Source: Rhynchonema sp. JSB1_4 (lineage: Eukaryota > Nematoda > Chromadorea > Monhysterida > Xyalidae). From it: a stretch of DNA of 64,000 nucleotides. The notes below the pieces were generated by a model that did not search any database, was not told the DNA's origin, and saw nothing but the letters and a program-made list of their open reading frames with translations. The translations under genes and the position numbers were made by a program. Location: the NCBI GenBank assembly GCA_030248065.1, contig JASAMV010005869.1, positions 1 to 64,000 of the forward strand, in the 5' to 3' direction. Positions 32,601 to 42,390 of the stretch are shown here, piece after piece (position 1 is the stretch's first letter; every line of letters starts with the position of its first letter).

Positions 32601-35600
32601 ACGCAGGTATCGCTCAATTACCAATCCATGACGCTGCAACGACGAAGCCAGCCAGGCGTGATCGAAATTGATACTGGCACCGAACTGCAATCGAGGTTAT
32701 TTTTGGGTGTATTTGTGTTGTTTTTTTCGTTTGGGTTTGATTAATGGACATGTCTTCCGCCTGAATCAATATTGCTGGGTTGCCGTTGAAGGTTGTTCTT
32801 GTGTGAAACATCAGTTAATTTTTGGCGAGCTTGAACCGAAAGCTTATTATAATTGTCGTGACAGATGTGTATCAGACACAGCTGCCAATGTGTAAGTTCT
32901 ACAAAGTGCCACCTCGCACAATAATCCAACAACGTTTCAAGGTCGATTCTGTGCGCCATTGAAACATCAGCGAGTGAGTGTGACAGCGTGCCGTGCGTGA
33001 TTGAGGATCCGGCGGCACAAATTGATATGTTGCAGAAATGGATTGGCGCTGAACTGGCATTGAGCTCAATGGTCAGTATTTTTCATTTTGTTTTGTTTTT
33101 TTTGTTGTGATGTTTTCGACAACAGTCGCTGAGCAATGCAACTGTAACTCGGAGGATAGTCGTGCTGAAGTGAAACATCGGCACTCAGTTGTGTGCGCTG
33201 GTGTGTGACGCACCTGATCCAATGATAAACGTGCACACGATCAACTATGTAGACTGATGAAGAAATACTTTTTGAGGTTTCTTTTTTGTTGGCGTTTATC
33301 AGAAAAATGCTTGCAACAATTACCGTTGTCTACCTGTTAGTTGAGAGCCGGGCTCTACACGGAAACGGTTCTTGGTAACTTGCATCTGGATTCAGTCTGT
33401 GGTCAGGAGATGTTTTCTCGCTGGTTCATGGCGATCAGGAAGATTTGTTACTGTGTAAGATACTCGTTTGGGCACTAGCGGATCCAGGGGGCCAGGGGCA
33501 CCATTTCGGAGAAAAGAAGGAAAAAGGACCCCTAAATAGCAGGATTTTTAATCTAATACACTTCAAAAGTCCAAAAATCACGCGTTTCGCGTGTCAGATA
33601 CACCCATATCATTGAAAATTGGCCGTCGCGCGTGCAAAAAGCGCAAAAATTTCGCGCGCCGCGCGCGCTTGCTCATATATAGTATGGTATTTAGCTTGAA
33701 ATCGCCCAATTATAAATAAGCAAGGATAAAAACGATTTTTGAAAAATCAAACATGCACTAGATAAAAATGACTTTTGGGATTTGCCCCCCCCCCGCTTGA
33801 CCGAAACCTGGATCCGCCACTGCGTTTGGGGCTTTTCCAACGCGAGGTCAGTTTTATTGATGAACACCAACTGTTGGCGATGGTCGTCCTTGTGCGAGGC
33901 ATCAAGAGGCCGCTAATTTATTTCCAATTGAAAAATGTTTTGTGATTTATTTCAGACACGCACTCCAATCCACCTATATTCGCTGGTCTATTGGCACGTT
34001 CAGGATCAGGACATGAACTGTGGACCGACAGATGTTTCACCATCGAAAGCACAGACTCGAAATGGTTATCTGTATACAAGGGAATGCTGGCCGAGTGCTT
34101 GGTATTACAAGACGGGCGAATGGATTAATCGATGGTTTATGTTGAGGCAAGTTTGATTATTGGGTACGAGTGTTGTTTTTTGTGATTGCACTAATAGAGA
34201 TTGTTTGTTTTGAAGGACGCGAAAACTGTACGAATTCACGGACTCCAGTTGTCGCGAAGGCGTGAGCTTGTTAGATTTGAGGTTTGTTTTGTTGGGCGGT
34301 TTTTCGTTTGTTATAACCAAACCCCCACGACCCAAACCAAAAACCCCCCCCAAAAGGACACCTGTCCACCAATCAAGACCATAATCCCATTCCACTCCTA
34401 TGTGTATCCTTTCAACGAAACATTTCCGCTCCCACCACAGGACGCAAGTGTCCGGTGCGCGTCTGTCCACGTGCGACGACTACCAATTCTGCATTGATCT
34501 GTTGTTGACCGATGACACAACCAAATACATCCAGTTGGCCTGTCAGACAAAGCAAGAGGCCTCGCAATGGTTGAATGCAATTATGACCAGCCTGTCGTTG
34601 GCGGTGGGTTAGCCTGGGAAACGGGTTGAATTGTCTTTTTTTTCAAAAAAATGTTTGTCTGCTGGGTTAATACGGCAGAAGTAACACACCGATTTCCACT
34701 TTGTTAATCTGGAATTGTGCATTTTCTCTGTGCCAGCTGACTTTTGTATAAGATTCGAACGTAATTCTGAAAGCAACTGAGCAATTTGCCGTTTTATTGC
34801 TTCGAGCGGCGTGATTGATATTTCATGCGGGAAAGTTGCCAGGCATGTTGTTGTGAGGTGATTCGCCAGTTGAACTTAAATCATCATTCTGAGTAAGCAA
34901 CAATTCTTCATTCAGGACGACACCACGCCGGCGCCCGAATTATCCGCAAGTTCGTGTTGTCTTGTGTTAGCCAGCGATCATCTACTTTTGGGTCAAGAGA
35001 ATAAAAACTACGGTTTCGTCCGCACATTGGCTGTGTTGCCACTGGCGCAGTTGAGCTCGGTCAAGGCCGTCCGGACGTCGAATAAATATGCGTTGCTTAT
35101 GGTTAGTTGGGGTTCGATGAGTTTTGCTGTCGTTTTTTTTTTAATTTTCTGTCCTATTCTGACCGGTCTCGCATAACGTGCCAAGCGAAGCTATTCTGGC
35201 GGCGAAACATTTTGGCCCATTTCAGTTTTCGTTGTGTTCCGGTGAGTTATTGAAGTTAGTAACGTTACATTGTCAAATCTCGAACTACCCTCAAGGAGGA
35301 CCGGACCGATCAGCAGGTTTTTTGCGTCTCTTGTTTGATCTCCACTCTGTGCTTTCTTTTTCGGGTACAAATGCAACTAAAAATAAAATAATTTTTTGAC
35401 CTTTTATTCACAGGGCACCCGCGACAGCGCATCAAGTGTGGCCATTGGTGAATTGTGGTGGGTGTGCTTTCGAAATCGTCACGAATTCGACAAGGCCGTG
35501 CTGCAGCTGTCGAATAAGGTGGGCGGATTCGACGATGTTTCACGAGTGAATGACCAGCACCTGTTGTGCAGTGTTTTCCATGTTCCGTCGAGCATGACAT

Positions 35601-36000
35601 GAACGGATCTAAATTAGAAACATATCTAATAAATACTTATGAACAATATCTCAAAAAGCACTGTGCGACTGTTAAGTAACTTATGGACAATTTTCCCGGA
35701 ACCAAATAAAGATTTTCCTTTCCTAATAAACTGCCGTTCATTGGTGGTGCTGCAAAATTGTTCTGTTTACATCACAGCATCCACGACCAAGTAAACGAGG
35801 TACCAATCTCACGCAATATGTGTTATTCAAAATTTCAGCTATCAATCGAGTACGTATCATCGGAAGAATTGATGCAAGAAAGTCTGGATGGTTTGTCAGA
35901 TGGACAAAATGACGTGGATGCTAAATGTCATCAGCAACACGTGGCACTCGTCGAACAATTCGAGCAAATGCACGACTTTTGGAGAGAGATTCGGCAGTGA
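26631..36000 (+). CDS. PLEKHM2: PLEKHM2 (SKIP), kinesin-1 adaptor of lysosomes
   Basis: Twenty-four exons: 26631-26747, 27883-27995, 28104-28213, 28366-28490, 28561-28626, 28696-28908, 28991-29107, 29186-29271, 30118-30220, 30704-30847, 31169-31345, 31428-31591, 31675-31744, 31969-32089, 32401-32522, 32607-32695, 32942-33071, 33341-33454, 33956-34146, 34216-34281, 34441-34603, 34916-35101, 35414-35518 and 35839-36000. They total 3054 nt, 1017 aa, in unbroken phase (human 1019 aa). The family binds ARL8 through its RUN domain and recruits kinesin-1 to lysosomes. RUN spans about residues 15-177 (AGYWPVVRQFM, SLNDNLMEFNMR). A disordered linker follows. A conserved TNRSLYVVTRT strand region precedes the PH domain at about 740-865, then CCLVLASDHLLL and a C-terminal HDFWREI helix. 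Exons 9 and 10 lie in the least conserved part. Intron 19 has a GC donor. Confidence 0.93.
26860..27693 (-). pseudogene. Non-LTR retrotransposon reverse-transcriptase C-terminal remnant
   Basis: An open minus-strand frame in PLEKHM2 intron 1 reads, outside an inserted MITE, YSQLCSTFGVDYV, RRLRLMHSYVLGI and LYNALPDFAVF...GTFK. The NALP...FK pattern and upstream RR-L segment resemble the end of LINE-type reverse transcriptases. No catalytic motifs are present, so it is a 3' fragment. A MITE at 27392-27626 splits it; the MITE sequence happens to stay open in this frame. Confidence 0.45.
27392..27626. mobile_element. CAGTGTAGTTCCTGG family MITE in a LINE remnant
   Basis: A 235-bp element with ends CAGTGTAGTTCCTGG and CCAGGAACCACACTG and perfect duplications GTGTTGAG at 27384-27391 and 27627-27634. 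It carries GGGGGAGATAGTGTACCC iterons. Confidence 0.87.
29510..29990. repeat. Repeat with TTTTCCACTTAAAGCCCCC inverted ends
   Basis: Lies in PLEKHM2 intron 8. The phrase CACTTAAAGCCCCCGGGGGCTCT and its complement occur about six times, and the outer ends are inverted (TTTTCCACTTAAAG and CTTTAAGTGGAAAA). No target duplication could be set. Confidence 0.6.
33473..33822. mobile_element. hAT-type MITE, CAGTGGCGGATCCAGG family
   Basis: A 350-bp element in PLEKHM2 intron 18. The right end inverted reads CAGTGGCGGATCCAGG; the left end reads CACTAGCGGATCCAGG. Perfect duplications CGTTTGGG lie at 33465-33472 and 33823-33830. The core has CACGCGTTTCGCGTG and CGCGCGCCGCGCGCG palindromes. Such termini are widespread among animal hAT MITEs. 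Confidence 0.9.
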
Positions 36001-36562
36001 ATTGGATTATTAATTCGAATATTGATTTTAATTCTTCATTTCTGTGCTTCACGAGGTGTTGTATCGTACAACCATATTTATTCTCCTCTCAATCTTTTGC
36101 GTGTCTTTTTCTGTGTTTTCCATTCCTTTTCTAACTCCTATCACGAGTGAGCTATCTGTCATATTAAAGGCATTGTGTAGATTTAGAAGTGCACACGGGT
36201 GTGGAGATTAGGCTGTTTGAAGCATATTTCGGCAAAATGGGTGTGAATCTTTTGGTTTATTTTTTGTTTTCCAACTTTCATCTACCTTAGGTAGTCTTCT
36301 AACCGTTTCATGCAGGTTGAAATTGTTGTACATAGTTTACGGTGCTTAATGTTTTCTTTTGTATCAAGAATCTTTTTTCCTCACTCTTGATGGAATAGTC
36401 GTTAATAAAATTATAATCCTTTGGGTGCTTTCTTTTAGTTCTTCTTCCAAATGTGTTGGATAATGTGACCATCACAAAATGCTCGCGTTTCGCGAGCTTA
36501 TCTTCAAGCTTCTTAAAATTTCAATGAGTTTCTGATATTTTGTGATTCAGAGACCTTGCATC
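36001..36562 (+). other. PLEKHM2 3' UTR and GPS2 upstream region
   Basis: AATAAA near 36404 probably ends PLEKHM2. A TGTGATTCAG acceptor-like site at 36541-36550 lies 12 nt before the GPS2 ATG. A short TCGCGTTTCGCGA-type palindrome is at about 36483-36497. No other gene is seen. Confidence 0.4.
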
Positions 36563-39500
36563 ATGTCGACCATGCCCTGGGGTCCACCGCTAAGTCCATC
36601 GCCGGCGCTGAAGGCGTACTTGGTGAAACACGTGGTCAATGAACGGCACAAGAAAAAGACTGGTTGGTTATTGAATGAAAATTGAATGATGCCATTTTTT
36701 GCGATCGCTTTTGCTCGTTTTCCACGCCGACAGTTGTGTGATCATTTTTTGATGTGCTATGCTCACTATACATATATGCTGACTTAACTGGTTTTAAAAA
36801 GGTGATCTTGGGGGAGGTCATGTCTTGCTAAAAACATCTATTCACTGATTTATTTTTCTATATCTAGTTCCTGTATCTCTATTTGCTGACGCAATTTGGT
36901 GACAATTTATCCCAATATAATTTGACAAGTCGAATGTAAAATTCCAAAACAAATAGAACTAGAATCAATAAAATAATACGAGATTATTGTTCAGAAGCGG
37001 AGCAGACAGCCGCGCTGCACCAGGAGCGTTTGGAGCGCGAAGAGAAGAAGAAACGGGCGCGCGCGAATTTGGATAAAGTCAAATCTGAGGTCGGTTTGGT
37101 GTGATTCGGTATTGAAGTGAAATGTTTCCACAATGACGGATTTCAGAGGGTATTACTGAATGAGAACAATTAAAGACAAACTACGCCAACACGAGCCCGA
37201 TTTCGAATGTGACGTTTATTCAAAACGAATAGCAAGAGAAAATCATCATGCCCCATTTTTATTCTTCAACGTGTAACATTTCCCAAATCAGCAGCCACGT
37301 CTGAATGTTTCACCATTCTGCCAGCTGCGAAATCGAGCTCATGTTGGCGTAGTTTGCCTTTACTTTATGCCTGTGGAATGTAAAGGCAAACTACACCAAC
37401 ATGAGCTCGATTTCGCAGCTGGCAGAATAGTAAAACATTCTGACGTGGCTGCTGATTTGGGAAATGTTACACGTTGAAGAATACAAAGTGGAGCATGAGG
37501 ATTTTCTCTTTCTATTCGTTTTAAATGCACACCACCTTCGAAATCGGGCTCGTGTTGATGTAGTTTGCCTTTATAAACTCACAGAAGTAACACAAAGTTG
37601 CTGGCCAAAAAATCAACCAGTTGGGAAAAGGAGCACAGTGAGCTGAGTCAGTTTATAAGAGTTCAAGTCAGACGACGACTATTTTCCGTGTCCATGTCCG
37701 TAAACTCCACACCCGGTCTTGGAATTATGCTTCTTCCACTTAACGTTCTTATCTATGTCTTATTAATGGTGCTGGTTAACGACCCTTCGACCGCGCTCGA
37801 TCTGGGGGGGGTAGCATATATAAACAAAGTTTGGACATCGTGTTTCTCGACCCTAATCTGGCGAGCCGATTGGTTGCTTCCTGATGTTTCACGGCCACGT
37901 TGAAGTTTGCCCCTGGTGAAAAAAAACCGAAAAAAATTGAAACGCTGCTGTGACACGAATAGGCTGTTTCAAAGTCTGATACTGGAGTGACAGCAACCTC
38001 CAACATTGTGGCAAAAACCGCAATGCACAATAGCTATTGAAACGCCGGCATTGTTGAATAAAAAAATAAAAGGTTTCAGAAACCTAGTCATTTTTGTACT
38101 TTGTACTTTTTGTAATTTTAGGCATCTGTGGTGAATGAAATAAGTTGTCAATTACAAATAAAAATCCTCTAATTATCAAGTCCCTTGTTTGTGCTTCCCA
38201 GTTTTCAAAACCCTACACAGCTCACACAATGTTTACCACAACATGCGCAAGGCAGCCTTTCCAATGCGCACACACACAAAGCTTGCCAGCTGTGAAACAT
38301 TGCTGTGTTGTCGCTGTGCCGGCTGTGTGTTGTCGTTGTGTGTGCGCTGTGAGAATGGCTGCCTTGCGCATGTTGTGGTAGATATTGTGTGAGCTGTGTA
38401 TGGTTTTGAAAACTGGGAAGCACAAACAAGGGACTTGATAATTAGAGGATTTTATTTGTAATTGACAACTTATTTCATTTACCACAGATGCTTAAAATTA
38501 CACGAGTACAAAATCCTAGCAAAAAATGACCAGGTTTCTGAAATCTTTTATTTTTTATTCAACAATGCGGTCGTTTCAATAGCTATTGTGCATTGCGGTT
38601 TTTGCCACAATGGCGGAGGTTGCTGTCACTCCAGTATCAAACTTTGAAACAGCCTATTTGTGTCACAGCAGCGTTTCAAATTTTTTCGGTTTTTTTCCCA
38701 GGGGCAAATTTGAACGTGGCCGTGAAACATCAGGAAGCAACCAATCGGCTCGCCAGATTAGGGTCGAGTAACACGATGTCCAAACCTTGCTTATATATTC
38801 TACCCCCTAGATCAAGCGCGGTCGAAGGGTTGTTAACCAGCAGCTTTAAGTTGGTGCCGACGCAATAAACTAACTAACGACTATTTTCCGATACCAACTG
38901 ACAGACGAAGATCAATGAAAACTAGAATTTTTATGAATATTTCCATCGCAGTTGACCGATTGTCGGGCGCAGTTGAGCGATCTGAGCAAACAACGTCACG
39001 ATCTGTTCGCTCAGCTGAAGAAAGTCTTGGGGGAGGAAGAGGAAGCGAGGAAGAAACGCGAAAGTCTTCAGCAACAACGCGCCAGGGATGTGCAGTGAGT
39101 CAAGGGGGTGTTGGGGGAACGGGTTTTTAGTCCCAATTTATGAGATTTCGACGAACAACGAGATTTCGACTAACAACGAAATGCGAGTCATTTTCTGCTT
39201 GCATACTCGTGAATTCACTTTCTGTCACGGAAATCTCTTCCCAATTCATAGTATGTGTTCAAAAGAAATCAATCAGACGTCAAAAATTTTGTCAGGCCTG
39301 AGTAGCCAGTTTATCGTGCTATCAGCGAGCAAACAACAAATTATTCTTTTGCTTATGTTTCACGCGTGAATGGCTCCTTGCACAAAGTTTACAAGTGCTC
39401 GTGGGCAATCTTTTTTCAATTTCAAAGCCGAAACAAGAGTTGCCTACCCGAAAACGTGCAAAACGCGCTGTTATCACATTATACCCTTGTTTCTACCTTT

Positions 39501-41838
39501 GTTGACGGTGACATCGGCGCATGTCTTCACACGATATAAATTGCAGAGAAGTGCTATCGAAGATCGGCCCCGCGCCGAGCTCGTTACGTCTGCCTTCGCA
39601 CAGCAGCAGCAGCAACACAACAATAACGGCAGGCACATTGAACCCGCCTCCACCACCGCCGAAATCGATGGCCATGACATCAACGTCCGGACAAGCCATA
39701 CAACAAAGGGTCCAGCTCGGGGTGTGTTTTGATGGTAGTTTTTGGAGTTTTCGTGGTTCAAGAACCATTTTGTTCCGCGGTCTGCATTATAAGTATCGAG
39801 CTTGAAACATAGGCTGTCTAATGTGTCAACCAAAAGATGAACAAATGAAAATGTTTCGGGGCGAACAGAAGTACATATGGCTGCTTGTGAAGAAATAGTT
39901 GATACATCGTTGCCAGAAAAGTGGGAACCGGCAAAACAATATAACTAAAACTGAAATCTAAAAAAACCCGTTTTCTTGAACACAATGATTCAGAATTTTT
40001 TCTTCAATATGCCAGAAACGCGACCATTCCCCGATCACCCGTACGGGCGTGCCTGGTGCTGCACAGTCACTGTTCTATCCGTCGCCAAACAAAATGGCAC
40101 ACGCGACCGCTGCTGCCTCACTCTCACCGTATACGCGTGAGTTGAATGATAGTCGTTTGATTGAATCAGCTGCTAAAGTGACCACAAGCACAATGTTGGG
40201 GACTGATTTCAAAATTCTGTATGGTTAGGATAATCGCTGACGTTTCAGAGGACATGAAGATCTGTCGTGCTTGAAAGATGTTTGTTGAGAATTCACTCGC
40301 TGTGTTGGGTTTGAAACCTACAAAATAAAGCATTATAGCGAACCGAAAACTGCTGATTATTCGCCCGTGATTACCGTTTGTGAGAATGTTGATCGCATCA
40401 CTACACCGTCCCTGATTCTGCAGGTTCACCAGCATACCTGCAATCTCCATCTTCATCGGCGTCTGGTTCGAATGTTGGCGACAGTCCCATCCCCCTGGTC
40501 ACGAGCAGCAGCGCCAGTGGTTCGGCCATCCTGCCCCCGCCCCCTCCGCCACCGAAGATGACCGCGCAAACACCGATGATGCCGGGCACCGTCCAGGCAC
40601 AACACGCTGCCATGTACAAGGTAGATTGCGTCGGTTACTACTGTGTATGGGGGATGGTTTTTGTTGTGGTGAGGGTGGCTGTTTTCGTCGGGCTGGAGCT
40701 TCGTTTCTGTTTTTGGTTTGCTTGCACCGCACTTCCACTTCTGCACTCACCTACTGGATAATGGCTATTGGTCACTTGTTGCACTTGTGTGGCTGTCTTT
40801 ATTTACTGAAGTTGTAGTTTATGTTGTGGTTTTGCCCTTTGGTGTGTTCTTTCTTTCTATTTTAACGTACCTGTTAGCCTAACACCTGTTTCATCACATA
40901 TCTCTCCCTCTTTTTTCGGTTTTTCCCCTGTTTGGTTGTTCATTCGCTTGTCTCACTTTACATTCGCTTGCACTTTTTCATTGGACGTGCTTTAGTTGTT
41001 TGCTATTGTCTAATCGAACTGTGATTGATTGTTTGCTGTGTTGCGTTTCGTCGTTCGTTGCTTGGATCCGGAATTATTTCAGTGTATTTTATGTTTTTGT
41101 TTCTTGTTTTAATAAAGCTACTACCAATTTCAAGTCCAAAACAAATCCTAATCTAATTATCGAATTTTTCTCAATCGCAGGCGACCACAGCGACAGCCAG
41201 TCAGCTGGCAGCCATGCAACATCAGCAGCGCGCCGCAGCAGGCAGCAGTGCGAGTGCTGCAGCGGTGAAAGCGATGTACACGGGCACCACGGCACCACAC
41301 ACACCCACATCGACGCAGCAACATGCTGGCGTGCAACAGCAGGCTGCTGCGACGTTGCAACATCAACTCGCTGGCATACAACAAGCGCTGCACGTGCGTT
41401 TGACTTTGATTTTATGGTCAGAAAGATAAAGATGGATGAAAGATAAAGATGGATTTGATACCTGCGATGGGCATGATAACAACTGAGTTTGACTGTCTCT
41501 AGGCGTCATCATTTTGGCTTATGGATCTCGATTGTTGTGTGAAACATCAGATGCAGCGTTTCTGCTCTGTGTTGACGGATGGGGCTTCTCAGCTGTGGGA
41601 TACCAGAACATTCATTGGCGGCAAGCCCGAACTCAAAATTGACATCATCCGGGCGACGCTATCGACATGCTTTCCGTTATTTGTTGTCATCAATCAATTC
41701 CACAAATTCTCTTTGCAGCCCTCTGCAGCGGCCTATTTACAACAACACGCAGCAGCTGTGGCCGCGGCCGCTGTGGCACAACAACAAAAGCAACAACAAC
41801 AGCAACACCAAGGCTATCCGCAGAATCGATTTTTCTGA
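36563..41838 (+). CDS. GPS2: G protein pathway suppressor 2 (NCoR/SMRT complex subunit)
   Basis: Eight exons: 36563-36662, 36995-37089, 38952-39094, 39547-39721, 40016-40136, 40424-40620, 41181-41393 and 41719-41838. They total 1164 nt, 387 aa (human 327), in phase throughout. GPS2 is a coiled-coil subunit of the nuclear corepressor complex with HDAC3 and TBL1. Residues about 10-115 form the conserved helix: ALKAYLVKHVVNERHKKK, a charged EREEKKKRAR stretch and RHDLFAQLKKVLGEEEEARKK, which aligns with HQLFLQLKKVLHEEEKRR of the human protein. The rest is Pro-, Gln- and Ala-rich with PPPPPP and poly-Q runs. The protein ends PQNRFF, like the family end NPRFYHK. Intron 2 (37090-38951) contains two palindromic elements. 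The short N-terminus and single-ATG start are clear. Confidence 0.9.
37170..37585. repeat. Foldback element, two TAAAGGCAAACTA units head to head
   Basis: Arms of about 200 bp (37170-37365 and 37380-37585) are inverted copies of the unit at 18783-18965. Both contain the CGATTTCGCAGCTGGCAGAA phrase or its complement. The axis lies near 37372. Outer ends also repeat the inner phrase with GAGCYCGATTTCG, making a four-part symmetry. Confidence 0.75.
37765..38860. repeat. Large palindrome with about 0.5-kb arms
   Basis: The left arm 37765-38270 and the reverse complement of 38355-38860 match with small differences; the spacer is about 85 bp. Paired landmarks are GTCGAAGGGTTGTTAACCAG/CTGGTTAACGACCCTTCGAC, GTCCCTTGTTTGTGCTTCCC with its complement, and CTATTGTGCATTGCGGTTTT with its complement. 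Direct 14-bp copies of ACGACTATTTTCCG lie outside at 37675-37688 and 38877-38890. No transposase frame is present. Confidence 0.85.
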
Positions 41839-42390
41839 TCTGGTTTTTCTGAAAGTCAAAATTAATTACGGCATTAAACTGTATCAGTTATTTTGTACAT
41901 GCGAATCAATTTGTATTTTTGCACAGTGTCTGATTAATTTATTGCATAATTTTCAATTGTTGCTAAGTATTGTTTCCCGTCTATCAGTTATTCTTTTATT
42001 ATGTGCAAGTGCATTGGTGTTACACAAGATCGTACACGTAGATGTGAGTGTGAGTGTCAGATGTGCAAGTGCGTACAAAGATAAATGCGTAATGAACAAA
42101 TCCTGCTCCGGTTCGAAATTTTCAACAAAAATGTGTTTGATTGCTTCACTGCTGCTTGCTGAATAGCAGTTTATCTGCCTTTTTCGTAAACATGGGTAAT
42201 GCTTCAAAACGTTCACTTTTTGCAGCCCGATTTCTCATACTACCGTCGGACGTTATGCGATGCTGTCACTCGAATTCTCGGTGTTTCCAGCAGCGCGAGC
42301 AGCTGCAGTTTGAATTCCCGCCATAACAACAATGACGATGATGATAATGTTTCAAATGCTTGTCCCCCATTGCCAAAATTAATTACAATA
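41839..42390 (+). other. GPS2 3' UTR and PHRF1 upstream region
   Basis: ATTAAA near 41874 is a possible poly-A signal. A CACTTTTTGCAG acceptor-like site ends at 42225, followed by an open stretch in frame with the PHRF1 ATG at 42391. So PHRF1 could start further upstream than annotated. Confidence 0.35.
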
